From Melastoma dodecandrum (taxonomy: Eukaryota; Streptophyta; Magnoliopsida; Myrtales; Melastomataceae): a stretch of 64,000 nt of DNA. How positions within the stretch are numbered: the stretch's first letter is position 1; each line of letters opens with the position of its first letter. Shown here piece by piece: positions 46,049 to 57,932 of this stretch. A program made the position numbers and the translations under genes. The stretch is from contig JARUPY010000473.1 in NCBI GenBank assembly GCA_029817715.1, positions 7,874,001-7,938,000 on the forward strand, read 5' to 3'. Under the pieces are notes generated by a model that saw only the letters and a list, made by a program, of their open reading frames with translations, did not search any database and was not told the DNA's origin.

Positions 46049-46167
46049 AATGATAATTGGAAATTTCGACTCTGCCTTAATTCACTCAATGGACCTGCGT
46101 TTACTTGGTACATCCACTTATACCTAATTTTGTGCAGAATTGGTAGGAAATGCAAACTCAATTCTTG
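46021..46167 (-). repeat. 147-bp inverted duplication, right arm
   Basis: It is the reverse complement of 45478-45624. The hairpin at 46010-46048 spans its left edge. Confidence 0.88.
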
Positions 46168-46582
46168 TGCTTGTTATTTTCCAGTTCATCATCATCTAGA
46201 TTGACAAAGTCATTATAGCGATATTCAGGCGTAAGGAAATCACCTTGATCATGAGTAACAGCGCGTAGCCTGCTTGAGTCAGGCCAACAGTAATCCTGGG
46301 TAAAGCGAACAGTGTCTTGGGCCGTCTCATGTCGAAACTTACCCTACGTTTCCCTTCACGGATCGCCACTCTCCTGGCCATAGATTCCAGAGAGTATTCA
46401 ATGTTGATCCTTGCAGTAAGTCCTTGAACTTGCTTTTGTAACTCAAGGAAATTCTCTTGGTACTTAGCCTGCATTTGCAGAAACACGTCTAAGGGGACGG
46501 TTTCCGACACATTTGGCGTTATCACACGAAACTCGTTTTCGACTCCCATTTGGTCGCCAAAAACGTGTTTTCAATGGAAACA

Positions 46583-47040
46583 TGTTGCGATATAACACAT
46601 ACAAATGGGTAAAATGATGTGGTCACTAATACTAAAAAAAAACAGAAAGCAAGTAAAAGAATTCACTGTTGCAAATTACAGTCATTTTGCAACACAAATA
46701 AATTCTTCACAGTCAAGTTGACAATCACGCAACCCTTCGGGGTATTTACATTTGACTAAGAACGAGTTATTTATAGACACAAGATTAAGTAACTGTCACC
46801 CTAAACACATTTAACATGTACTTGTTACATTAACACATTTAACCAATGAAACAGTCTTCATCATCTTCTGTGACGCAGTCGAAACACTTTCCTTGCACGA
46901 GCTCCAACCATTGCTTCGATCGTAAGCACCTCGGCGGCCTTTAGAACATCCATCTTTTGGCATTCCACTTGTAGCCGAATCGATAACCTCCTTTGACATA
47001 AATCCATTATCGACGCCCCCAGTCTTCGAGGCCCAAATGA
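46583..47040 (-). repeat. Probable 5' LTR of element F
   Basis: The inner edge reads TGTTGCGATAT at 46583 on the plus strand (LTR end ...CGCAACA on the minus strand). A TATA box (CTATAAATAA on the minus strand, 46768-46777) fits. The outer edge is not resolved. Confidence 0.45.
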
Positions 47041-47940
47041 CAGTTTACCATGTAAATACCCACACTACTCGAATATGGGTGAAACCGATGTTTCGATATT
47101 TCTATTCATACAAGGATTTAACCATTAAAAGAAAATGACATACACTTTGAAAGTGCTTCATTTTAGACAAACACTACGGACACGGGGGATGATTTTCAAA
47201 AATCATATCTCCTAGATCATAAATGTGAGTTTGATGTAAAATATATCCAAATAAATGTAATCAAATGTATTTCCCTTGAAGCATCATTTTACAGTCGAAT
47301 GAAAAATAGAAGACATGAACACAAACTCAAGCAAACACTCATATCGCTTCAAACAACGTTTCAAATTGCATCTCTCAATTGAAATTGATCATTACTATGT
47401 CAAGGCTTAGTGAAATCACTTTAAAATTAATAAAACAAACAATGGATTGCTAACATAATAATATCACTTGATTTAACCAAAGTCGGACACATGTGAACTC
47501 GATAACTCGATGCCTAATGATACAATTACTAGTTTTCCGTAGTGAAAAGACATGTCATTCGTCTCAGGAGCTTTATAGAGGTCGTTTTCATAGCAAAGGG
47601 TTCAAGAGAGCAAAACAAAAGCCAACGTAAAAATTATGCGAAATCGTGCTACCAATAGGCACTGAAACTTTTATGCTCATGAAATTGTGTTTTAAAAAGT
47701 GTAATTGAACAATAAATACTTTCCAAATGAATACCAACTTCGTTATCCGCACCACATGAATCTGTTGTCCATCGATAATGTCCAATATTCTCAACGACCA
47801 TGGCAAATTTCGATATCTTATTCATGTGAATTTGGTGTCCCATTGACGGTAGTAATGGTGATGTATATTTTTATACCTAATTTAGAGCCCTCAACGGCTA
47901 ATGCGAATTAGCAATACCCTAATACTCGGGACCTAAATAT
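47041..47940. other. AT-rich sequence, nothing recognised
   Basis: Short open frames on both strands have no recognisable motif. It may be decayed repeat sequence between element F and the Tat-like fragment that follows. Confidence 0.4.
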
Positions 47941-49700
47941 AGTCCAGCTTTGTTGCTCGCTCAACTTGAATTCGCTAACGGCTTCGAAAATGCGACGTGC
48001 ATTTCAAAATATATTAACAAGCTCTACATCGGGGAACCCTCTGGTAAGCCATCAACAACAAAGGTGTTCCACATGGTCAACATGATCTAGAAAGTCAATT
48101 ATCTTCCTCATATTAATCGTGTAATTGCCAACATGGCTCGACGTTTCCTTCAAATGGGACATCAAGAGGGCAGAAGACTCTGGGTGAACAAAACGAGGAT
48201 ACTCCACCTAATAATGATCAAGTCGGTGCGGTGTTGGCTATGGAGCATCACTTAAATGAGAACGAAGGTGAAATGAAAACGAGAATGGAGGTTGACAACT
48301 CGGCTCGACTATCCGAAACATATTAAAGTCTTCAACATTTTGTTTGCGAACTATGTAGCATGAACTGCTGACGGAGAAGATGAAGGCAACAATCATCGAC
48401 ATGATCGAGGAAGCCATCAGTTTGGATGAGTCACCACTTAAGGGGTGAAAGGCTCCAACTCAGTCCTGCCTTATACGTTTCTATATGTGGAGTCCATTTG
48501 ATCGGCATGTCGATCTATGGATGACGCAACAACACTATATTGTTTTCGCTAGACTTTTCGAGTACAAGTAAGCCACTCATTGTAGTGTCGGGATATCCAT
48601 GGGAACCACATCGGTGTGACAATGAACTCAGGGCACACGTAGACCCATCGAGATACATTAAATGAGAGCATGAATATAACCCAGTCCTTTGTGGCCTGTT
48701 GCCCTTCTCCTTTTTCCACGCATGAGATATTTGTTTTTTATTATTACCTATACATATTGGATCATATTCATCGTTTATTCATTTGTACGGCAACAACGCT
48801 TCAGGTATTACCCAAGAAACCCGTAACAAATGTTCGTAGTTTCTCCAAATAGATTGCATCTAAATCTCGGAACTACACCAATAATCGGACAATAAGCTTT
48901 AAAGGATCTCGAAATAACTGTTGATCCATATAAGGAAGTCATTCGGACAACAACTTTTTTGCAAAAACATGGACTTCATCAATATGAGAAACCCAAGGAG
49001 TTTATGCTTCAGAAGTCGATTTTTATTAACACTGGAACAATGGGTGAGCCGGACGAGATCTTCATTTTCTCTATCGTCAACCATCTCCAAGAGTATTCAA
49101 AACTTCTTAGCGTGGTTATACAAGAACACATTAGGATTAGATTTGAAGATAATGGAACATAAAATCTCCAATGAATTGATAATTCATTCGACAAAGCAGA
49201 AGCAACACATATAGATATAGAACTCAAAGTTAGTTTCATCAAAGTCATTCAATACCACAAAACGTCAATACCATCATGTCCATTATCAAGAAAAGACATG
49301 ATGGTCCAATTCTAGTCTCGAAGACAATTTCTCGTCACCACGGATCGACTCGCTTTTACACAATATTGTTGGTTTTAACGAATTCTCCTTTTGGACAAAT
49401 TCTCTTGATAAAATTATATTTAGATGGCCAAAGCAGACGATGAAAAACATGATTTATCACACCCGGGGCAGAATATATATATCGGGGCACGCCATTGGGA
49501 CTTAAGAAAGTTGAAGCAACTTATAAACATGTATGGTGGTCTTATTCCACGACATCATGCACGCGACATTGAAGTCCACGTCAACGACATGCTCACAAAG
49601 TTAAGAAAAGAAAGGAATCACTTAGTTATTTTTAAAAAGATGTTTGAGCATCCAATCAAATATGAGCTTACCCTAAATCCCGGTAAATAAATGTGTTTCT
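47941..49700 (+). pseudogene. Tat-like Ty3/gypsy fragment L with RT remnant
   Basis: The clearest part is 49424-49690: L-G-L-K-K-V-E-A-T-Y, M-V-V-L-F-H-D-I-M-H in neighbouring frames, then D-I-E-V-H-V-N-D-M-L-T-K and F-E-H-P-I-K-Y-E-L-T-L-N-P-G-K. This is the RT palm of Tat/Ogre-like elements (A-T-Y, E-V-Y-V-D-D-M, L-R-L-N-P), with the catalytic Y-V-D-D changed to H-V-N-D. The segment 48901-49160 resembles the spacer before RT (N-T-G-T-M-G-E-P-D-E-I). 47941-48890 is too decayed to assign. The fragment ends at the probable Athila LTR start at 49711. Confidence 0.55.
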
Positions 49701-49710
49701 ATGGCAACAG

Positions 49711-49892
49711 TGATAACTCTATGAAACTAGAGTTATCTAGATCAATTTCACAAATAGATTATGTTAGATTATTTCTTGTTATTTCACATTATTCCCGAGA
49801 AGTTTGGATACGGTTGAATTTTGGGTTTATTTCAGGATAAAAGCGGAAACAAAAAGATTTTTGCATATCTAAAAAAGATTATATGCAGCTGC
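49711..49892 (+). repeat. Probable 5' LTR (or LTR remnant) of element G
   Basis: It starts TGATAACTCT and ends GCAGCTGCA, ten bases before the primer site. The first 27 bases contain the inverted pair GATAACTCT/AGAGTTATC. At 182 bp it is short for an Athila-like LTR, so an internal deletion is likely. Confidence 0.5.
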
Positions 49893-49902
49893 AAAGGATT
49901 TT

Positions 49903-49920
49903 TGGCGCCGTTGCCGGGGA
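49903..49920 (+). other. Primer-binding site of element G, Asp tRNA type
   Basis: TGGCGCCGTTGCCGGGGA is the primer site found in many plant Athila-like elements. Confidence 0.88.
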
Positions 49921-50008
49921 TAGATTTTAGAAGTTTTTACTTTTAACGAAAGCAATTTGTGTTGACCAAGTCGTTTAATTTTTCGTTCTTTCTTTCTTTA
50001 TCAGGTGT

Positions 50009-51010
50009 ATGCGCCAGATGCGTAGTGAATATTTGTTTGCGTTCGATCCTGAAATTGAGATGACATTTCGAGCACTCAAAAGAACTCAACGGAGCACGAT
50101 GGCAGATAGAAATCAGAACATTGGCAATAACAACGAGATTCGAGAAGTTAATCCACCAGCTCCAAGATGGAAAATGCGGGACTTTGTTCAATCTACTCCC
50201 TACGAGCCCACCAAATTTCTTCACCTAGCAATTGAGGTTCAGAATTTTGAGATCAAGTCGTCCATACTCCAAATGATTGAGAACTCAAGTTTTGGAGGCT
50301 TTACAAACGAAGACCCTCACTGGCACCTCACTCGCTTTGAGGATTTATGTGACATGTTTAGATGCAATGGAGTGTCAGCCGAGGCAGTTCGAATGAGATT
50401 GTTTCCATTTTCATTATGAGACAAGGCTCGATCATGGTTTTATTCCTTGTCGGAAGATGCAGTCCTGTCAGGGGAGGATCTTTCGTAGCTATTCTTGGCC
50501 AAACACTTCTCACCGAGCCGAACTGTAAGGATCAGAAACGAGATTACAGCCTTCCGTCAACGTTCAACTGAGTCCATGTATGAAGCGTGGGAGCGTCTCA
50601 AAGAATTGTTACGTCTATATCTGCATCACGAGATCCCGAAGTGGATGCTCGTGCAAAGCTTCTATGATGGCCCGACAGATCAGCTTCAATCCACAGTGGA
50701 TTCCGCTGTAGGTAAACTTTGATGAACGAGACATTTGAGGAATCCCTGGACATCAACAAGAGGAATCGTTGGGCTGCACCAAATGGACACAACGATATCT
50801 ATAGACACCCAGCCTGAGAAGCTGACCCGGGAAGTTACTGCTCTCCGAACTACAAAACCGATATCTAATAGCATGCATTATGATGTGCAGGTAGATGAGG
50901 ACCAGGGAGAAGAGCCGGAGATAAATTATGTAGGATCCAATCCATGGAACAACCCATATGCCAACACCTATAACCTCAGATGGAGAAATCACCCAAACTT
51001 CTCATAGAGG
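50009..51010 (+). pseudogene. Athila-like gag (broken)
   Basis: The frame at 50009-50419 carries S-F-G-G-F-T-N-E-D-P-H-W-H-L, C-D-M-F-R-C-N-G-V and R-M-R-L-F-P-F-S-L, then a TGA, D-K-A-R-S-W-F-Y-S-L, a TAG, L-A-K-H-F-S-P-S-R-T and (50495-50722) R-N-E-I-T-A-F-R-Q-R, E-A-W-E-R-L-K-E-L-L and Q-S-F-Y-D-G. This is the Athila Gag pattern almost without gaps; the defects are single-base stops and shifts. Confidence 0.85.
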
Positions 51011-51186
51011 AATAAAGCAGCCCCATAAAATCCAAGTCAACCGAGGATGAGCCAGCCTCCTGGTTTTATGACGACAAAATAGCCCCCTGTGAGAATAGGT
51101 CTAACGTTTATGAATTAATAACCCGGTTGCTTGCTAGTTAGAAGGAAACCTGGAAACAACAAGAGGAGGTTCAAAAGTGTCAAGAG

Positions 51187-52612
51187 ATGATCCTGAAGGA
51201 CCATGCCACGTCCATTAAACAACTGGAAGTGCAAATTGGACAGATTGCAAGTTCAATTACAAGCAGGCCACACGGAACTCTACCGAGCAACACCGAGATA
51301 AATCCGAAAAGAGAGCATTGCGACGCTGTCACCCTTCGCAATGGTCGTGACTTCGAAGAAGTCTTTGAGAAGATGGAGGTGGAGAAGGAACAAGCCAGAG
51401 AGAAACGTCGTAGAGAAAGCAAGCGAAGAAGGAGGCAAGACAAATGATAAGGAGCCAACCGATGTTGCAACCACAAAGGTACATACCTCAACAAACTCAT
51501 TTGTACCCAAAATTCCTTTTTCACAAACGTTTAAAAAATCTACTGACGAGCAACAATTCAGACAGTTTCTAGATGTTTTTAAGCAGTTGAAAATTAATAT
51601 TCCCTTTGCGGAAGCTTTGGAGAAAATGCACAAATATGCTAAATTCATGAAGGAGGTGTGGTCAAGAAAGAGAATAATTAGTGAGCATGCACTTACTGAT
51701 CAGTGCAGTGCCATTTTGCAAAAGAAGCTACCACCGAAATTAAAGGACCCAGGTAAGTTCACTATCTCCTGTCGCATTGGAACTCAATTTTCATGTTATG
51801 CCCTCTGTCAATTAGGTGCAAGCATCAATTTGATGCCATTTTCCGTCTTTGAGAAGTTGAACATCGAATAGGTAAAACCGACATTCTTAACTTTGTAACT
51901 AGCTTTTCGGTCTTCCACTTTGCAACATCGGATAGGTCGATAAGTTTATTTTTCTAGTTGGCTTCGTCAATCTAGATTATAAAGAAGATCGAGAAATTCT
52001 GATCATATTGTGAGGACCTTTCTTAGCCACTGGACGAACTTTGATTGACATACAGAAGGGCGAGCTTACCATGCGTGTCCATGATCAGCAGGTAACTTTT
52101 AACATCTGTAATGCCATGAGTATGCCTAACGAGACTGATGAATGCAGCTTTGTGGACGTGAATGATGAAATCTTGTATGGAGACCTGTTTGAAATATATG
52201 TGGCTGCATCAATGGAAGAGTCACCACAAGAGGATGCACCAGAATGCGTTGCAACGGAGAGTGATCCATCTGAGATAAAACAGCTGCATATATGCATCAT
52301 GTGCCATGGGCTGAACCATTGGAACACCCCATCTCTGCAGAAAAACCATCAATAGAAGAGCCATCGAAGTTAGAACATAAACCGCTACCGGAGCACCTGA
52401 GGTATTCATTCTTAGGTTCATCTAGTATTCTTCCGGTTATTATTTCGACTACATTATCTAATAAACAGGAAGAGAGATTGTTGCAAGTGCTTCGAGAACA
52501 CAAAACAGCTCTTGGATGGAGCATTGCAAACATTAAGGGAATTAGCTCTCTGATATGCATGCACAAAATCAGGCTTGAACATAACAAGAAAGCATCGATC
52601 GAGCGATAGAGG
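51187..52612 (+). pseudogene. Athila-like protease and pre-RT region (broken)
   Basis: The frame from 51187 to 51871 contains a K-E-x-A-R-E-K-R-R-R-E charged segment and the protease end P-G-K-F-T-I-S-C-R-I-G, L-G-A-S-I-N-L-M-P in which the active-site D-x-G is L-G-A. 52041-52355 matches the following segment (G-E-L-T-M-R-V, F-N-I-C-N-A-M). The pre-RT motif lies at 52370-52609: L-R-Y-S-F-L-G, L-P-V-I-I-S, L-R-E-H-K-T-A-L-G-W-S-I-A-N-I-K-G-I, M-H-K-I-R-L-E. The next codons continue at 57933 beyond element E. Confidence 0.82.
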
Positions 52613-52615
52613 ATG

Positions 52616-53387
52616 TGATACGGGGACGGAAATGAATAGATGATTCCAATACCGAAAAACGAATAGTGACGTCACTGAAAAGGGTGCGGAATGGAGTGAC
52701 GCTGGAATTGACGGAAGGTGTGTAGGGTAGGCGGCTGAATGATGAAAAGGAAGGGTTGAGATCAACCTCCACGGATACAGATGCACCACCGTGAAAGAAG
52801 ACTCGGGTAGACTCATTTGGCCGTGGATACAGAGACACCACCACGAACAAGACGAGGATGAGGAACAACGCGGAGGATACAGAATCACCACCACCGGTTG
52901 AACGCTCGACTCAATCTACACTTGGAATCCACCAATTGAAGAATGAGGTTGAAGGAGAATCCACTCACTTCGGGCAGAAGACAAAGTCTACAAAGGGTTT
53001 ATAATCTGAAAATGATAAAATCGAGTTCTCCCAAATGCTTACAAAGGCTCCCATTATTTAGGGATTACCCGAATAAGAACTTAAATGCAAGACAATGAAT
53101 GTAAAATAATGCATGCATGGCCACATTCATGGACGAACCATAAATGGCTTATTGGAAATGAAACAAACATGAATGCAAGATAGTGGAGGCGTGGGTGGCT
53201 GGACATGAATGCAAGATAGTAGAGGCGAGGGTAACTGGACATTCAATGCACCTTTAATGCACGTCTTCAATGCAAGGTTGCATCTGCTTCGACCAGACTT
53301 CCTTCGACGGCACCTTGGTTCGATAGTTAGTCGATGATGAGCAAGCTGACAGCTCTAGTCGATGGGGCGTCGATGGTCCTTGTATCA
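52616..53387 (-). repeat. 3' LTR of element E
   Basis: On the minus strand it begins TGATACAAGGACC (from 53387) after the purine tract CAAGGGGAGGA and ends CCCCGTATCA (52616). Three copies of GGATACAGA--CACCACC (plus strand) lie at 52773, 52825 and 52875. Confidence 0.9.
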
Positions 53388-56300
53388 TCCTCCCCTTGTT
53401 GAAAAGAGTTTGTCCTCAAACTGTCAGGCTCATTGTCTTCAACAAATGGAATAAGGTCCTTGACATTGAAGGAGACTGAAACTCCAAACTCTCCTGGGAG
53501 ATCAATCTTGTCGGCATTGTTATTGACTCGCTCAATGACCTTGAAGGGTCCTTCTGCTCGAGGCATCAATTTGTTCTTCCTCTTGGTAGGAAATCTCTCC
53601 TTCATCAGATTGATCCAAACCAAGTCTCCAGGCTGGAAAGTCTTCCCCCTACGTCCTCGATTGGCCCTTTCTTCATAGCGTTTGTTGGCCTTTTCGATAT
53701 GGACTCGAACCTTCTCATGGAGCGTTCTCATCTCTTTTGCGCGCTCTTCAGCATCCTGGCTAACAGATCTCGCTTTACTCATAGGCTTTACTCATAGGCA
53801 TTACTTCGACGGGGACTAAATGATTGAGTCCGTAAACAACCTCAAAGGGTGATGACTTCGTTATCGAACTTGGAGCTCTGTTGTATGCAAACTCCGCATG
53901 AGCGAGCTTTATGTCCCAATCCTTCTGGTTCTTCGAGACTAAGGTTCGAAGGATTGCAGCCATGGTACGATTGACAACCTCTGTTTGTCCATCGGTCTGC
54001 GGATGATAAGCTGTACTAAAAACAATTTTCGTTCCCAACTTGTGCCACAAAGTCTTCCAAAAGTAGCTTAGGAACTTGACGTCTCGATCTGATACGATTG
54101 ACATCGGCACTCCATGCAACCTCAAGATTTCTCGAAAATACAGATTTGCGATATTGGTTGCTTCGTCCCATCTTCTGACATGGAATGAAATGCGCCATCT
54201 TCGAGAATCTATCGGCCACAACCATGATCGAATCCTTCCTCCTCTGCGTTCTCGACAACCCTAGCACAAAATCCATGCTTACATGCTCCTAAGGATGCTC
54301 TGGGACGGGCAGTGGAGTGTAAAGGCCTTGTGGTTGGACTCGGCTCTTTGCCTGTTGGTAGATAGCACATCTCAAAATAAGACCTCGCACCTGCTTTTCC
54401 ATTCGAGGCCAATAGAAATTTTCTTGCAGCTTTGACAGCGTCTTGTCAACTCTAAAATGTCCTGCTATTCCTCCTCCATGAACTTCTCGAATGAGTGGCT
54501 CTTGGGTCGAACTCCTGGGAATGCATAACTTTGAATCTCGAAAAAAAAATCCATTCACCTGATGGAATCGATCGACGGCCTGATTGGTTCATTGGACGAA
54601 AATCCTTCCAAAATCTTCATCGTCCTTATACAGATCTTTTAGGTACTCAAATCTAATCAACTTTGTCTCCATCGCGGATAGTTGAGTCATCTTCCTCGAG
54701 AGCATCAACAACTACATTCTTCACTCCTGGTTTGTGCTTCAAGACAAAGGTGAAAGCTTGTAGAAACTCGATCCACTTCGCATGTCGTCGATTGAGCTTG
54801 TGCTGACCGTTGATGTATTTGAGAGCTTCATGGTCGGTGTGTAACACGAACTCTCGGGGCAGCAAGTAATGGCTCCATGTCTCGAGTACTCGAACGATGG
54901 CTAGGAACTCTTTGTCGTACGTCGAGTAGTTGAGTTTGGCACCACTGAGTTTCTCGCTGAAATATGCAATGGGTCTCCCCTCCTGCAACAAGACTCCTTC
55001 AATCCCAACTCCTGATGCATCACATTCGGCCTCAAACATCTTCGTGAAGTCAGGTAAGGCAAGAACGGGTGCTTCGCTTAAACGCTCCTTTAGTTGCTCG
55101 AAACTAGCTTGTGCGGCTGGGGTCCACTCGAACTTGTCTCCTTTCAAACATTCGGTGAGTGGGGCTGCGAATGAGCTGAAACCTCGAATGAACCTCCTAT
55201 AGAACGATGCTAAGCCATGAAAGCTTCGAACGTCGTGGAAATTGTTTGGCGTCGGCCACTCCTTGATTGCATTGATCTTGCTTTCGTCGACCTTGATTCC
55301 TTCAGCAGATACTACAAAACCAAGAAATACCACACTCGGCTGAAAGAACTCACATTTCTTAAGATTTCCATACAACTTCTCGACTGAAGTGTACGAAACA
55401 CTGTGCGAAGGTGCTCATCATGTTCATCAAGACTGCTGCTGTAGATAAGAATGTCGTCGAAGTAGACAACCACAAACTTCCCCATAAATGGTCGCAAAAC
55501 ATGGGTCATCAGTCGCATGAACGTGCTGGGTGCGTTTGACAAACTAAAGGGCATCACCAACCATTCGTACAACCCATACTTAGTCTTGAAGGCGGTCTTC
55601 CACTCATCGCCTTCCTTCATCCGAATCTGGTGATATCCACTACGCAAATCCACTTTCGAAAACACCTGCGCTCCATGCAACTCATCTAACATGTCATCTA
55701 GTCGAGGAATCGGAAATCGATACTTCACCGTGATTTTGTTAATCGCTCGATTATCCATGCACATTCGCCAAGTACCATCCTTTTTCGGTACCAATATAGT
55801 GGGAACTGAGCAAGGGCTCAAACTCTCTTGAACCAATCCTTTTTCATGCAACTCGTCGACCTGCCTGTGGAGTTGGAAGAGATGCCCCTGGAACCAAGTC
55901 GATCTGGTGTTGAATGCTTCGCATAGGTGGTAATTCGACTGGAAAGTCCTTTGGAAACACATCCTTGAACTCTTCGAGTATGGATACAGCTCGGGGATGG
56001 CTCATCGATTGATCCTGGGTTGTTTTGACAAGAATCAGAAAATAAGCCTTCTCACCTTTGTGAATCGCTCGAACCAATTGGACTCATTTGAAATGCTGAT
56101 CGGTAGATTGATTCTGCTGCGCTGTCTTAGACTGAGTGGTAAGGGACATCAAGGTGACCTTCTTCTCATCGACGCTGATGGAGTAGGTATTGCGATGCCC
56201 GTCATGTTGCGCGCGTCGATCAAACTACCACGGTCTTCCTAGGAGCAAGTGGCACGCATCCATTGGAATAACGTCGCAAACGACTTCATCCTTGTAGCTT

Positions 56301-56470
56301 TTCCCAATCGAGAATGGAACTCTCGCTCTCTGCGTCGCTCGAACATCACTCTCCTTGTTGAGCCATTGAAGACGATAAGGGTGAGGATGAGCTTCCATAG
56401 GCAACTTCAGCTTTTCGATCATCGTTCTCGACACGGCGTTGGTGCAGCTTCCGCTATCCACAATAACCAA
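53327..56470 (-). pseudogene. Element E pol
   Basis: Protease at 56225-56470 (V-I-V-D-S-G-S-C-T-N intact). Pre-RT 55844-56077. RT 55312-55962 ([25 protein letters not shown]) and 54900-55375 with RNase H ([16 protein letters not shown]). Integrase zinc domain 54289-54558, core 53775-54276 ([24 protein letters not shown]) and C-terminus 53327-53782 (L-V-W-I-N-L-M-K-E-R-F-P). Frames are separated by a handful of shifts and stops, but every catalytic motif can be read. The last frame passes the purine tract and ends inside the LTR with S-L-L-I-I-D. No chromodomain is seen. Confidence 0.88.
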
Positions 56471-56527
56471 GCAAACTTTTCCTTCAACTGTGCATCTGGT
56501 GTAGAAAATACTTTCCCTTTGATTCTC

Positions 56528-57208
56528 CTATCTCGTCGGTGTCACACTTAAGGCTTTTCGGACGACCAACAACTCTCCTTCGTCCGGATACTTCTCAATC
56601 TCCTCTACATCCCAAACAGGATCGGCGTTCTCATCGAACTCTTTTTCTCCATCAGACAGCTCTCTAATGACAACGTTTCTTCTCGTCGGACACTCAGAAG
56701 CCATGTGTCCTATTCCTTGGCACTTGAAACATCGTCTAGCATTATCTCGCTCGTTCGACTTAACTTCTGGTCTGGTAGTCGATGAAGGAGTTTTTCTCGA
56801 TGTCGTCAAGGTGGCTTTGCCAGGGAGCTACTCCCCTTATTGAAAGGCGAAGCCTTCACAAATGAGCGGGTATTCGATCTTCTCGCTTGTTGCTGCTCAA
56901 CCTTGTGCGCTAATGCCCCGAACATCATCGAAAGTCCAATATTGTTGTAGTTCGACCGCATTTGCAATATGAGGCTTAAGTCCTCGAAGATACCTGGCAA
57001 TGGTTTGCTCTTGAGCTGCTTGGACATCGCACTGCAGCAATAATCTCTCGAACTCCCTCGTGTACTCCGATACACTTGAAACTTGCTGAAGTGACTGCAA
57101 CTTGAGGTAGAGATCTCGTCGATAATGCTCCGGCAGAAACCGCTTAGTCATAGCCATCTTCATTTTCGACCATGTTAGGCAGAAACCGCGTTGAAATCTC
57201 CCAGCCAT
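56528..57208 (-). pseudogene. Element E gag (internally deleted)
   Basis: MAGRFQRGF is followed directly by the middle of Gag (T-K-R-F-L-P-E-H-Y-R-R, R-E-F-E-R-L-L-L-Q-C), so the N-terminal third is deleted. The zinc knuckle CFKCQGIGHMASEC is intact (about 56700-56741), followed by the acidic D-G-E-K-E-F-D-E-N-A segment. One frameshift lies near 56806. Confidence 0.85.
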
Positions 57209-57235
57209 TGACAACCGTGTGCTCTAATACCAAGA

Positions 57236-57927
57236 TGATACGGGGACGGAAATGAATAGATGATTCCAATACCGAAAAACGAATGGTAACGTCACTAAAA
57301 AGGGTGCGGAATGGAGTGACGCTGGAATTGACGGAAGGTGTGTAGGGTAGGTGGCTGAATGATGAAAAGGAAGGGTTGAGATCAACCTCCACGGATACAA
57401 ATGCACTACCGTGAAAGAAGACTCGGGTAGACTCGTTTGGCCGTGGATACAGATACACCACCAAGAACAAGATGAGGACGAGGAACAACGAGGAGGATAC
57501 AGAAACACCACCACCGGTTGAACGCTCGACTCAATCTGCACTTGGAATCCACCAAATGAAGAATGAGGTTGAAGGAGAATCCACTCACTTTGGGCAGAAG
57601 ACAAAGTTTACAAAGGGTTTATAATCTGAAAATGATAAAATTGAGTTCTCCCAAACTTAAATGCAAGACAATGAATGTAAAATAATGCATGCATGGCCAC
57701 ATTCATGGACGAACCATAAATGGCTTATTGGAAATGCAACAAACATGAATGCAAGATAGTGGAGGCGAGGGTGGCTGGACATTCAATGCACCTTTAATGC
57801 ATGTCTTCAATGCAAGGTTGCATCTGCTTCGACCGGACTTCCTTCGACGGCACCTTGGTTCGATAGTTAGTCGATGATGAGCAAGCTGACAGCTCTAGTC
57901 GATGGGGCGTCGATGGTCCTTGTTTCA
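57236..57927 (-). repeat. 5' LTR of element E
   Basis: It is 80 bp shorter than the 3' LTR through loss of a 44-bp block near 57655 and one unit of a GGACATGAATGCAAGATAGT-type tandem duplication. The start reads TGAAACA instead of TGATACA (57921-57927). Confidence 0.9.
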
Positions 57928-57932
57928 AGAGG

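Larger units (their letters stand above)
45429..46549 (-). pseudogene. Element F gag (broken, rearranged)
   Basis: The N-terminal frame 46196-46549 (MGVENEFRVITPNVSETVPL, then a coiled-coil-like Q-K-Q-V-Q-G-L) follows the primer site. The main Gag signature L-N-G-P-A-F-T-W-Y-I-H-L and R-F-T-H-Q-T lies at 45429-45635. Between them is a 147-bp inverted copy of the Gag signature segment, so the gene is rearranged as well as frameshifted. Confidence 0.65.
39430..47040 (-). mobile_element. Tat-like Ty3/gypsy element F (minus strand), interrupted by H
   Basis: Reading from high to low coordinates: a probable 5' LTR (46583 to ~47040), a primer-site-like TTTTTGGCGACC (about 46552-46563), gag (45429-46549), the inserted chromovirus fragment H (41932 to ~45330), a gag-protease spacer, protease (40588-40878) and the start of RT (39480-40101). 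The rest of RT, RNase H, integrase and the 3' LTR are missing below about 39430. The Tat-like assignment rests on the protease and pre-RT patterns. Confidence 0.65.
52616..57927 (-). mobile_element. Ty3 chromovirus-like element E (minus strand), nearly complete
   Basis: The LTRs are 57236-57927 (5') and 52616-53387 (3'). The primer site is at about 57221-57232 (minus strand TGGTATTAGAGC, one mismatch). Gag, zinc knuckle, protease, RT, RNase H and integrase follow in Ty3 order. It sits in the Athila RT of element G: joining flanks gives the codons for the R-R-L-N-P-N-M-K-E motif. AGAGG occurs at 57928-57932 and 52608-52612, with three extra bases (ATG) between the latter and the LTR end. It is the best copy of the A/B/C family. 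Confidence 0.92.
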
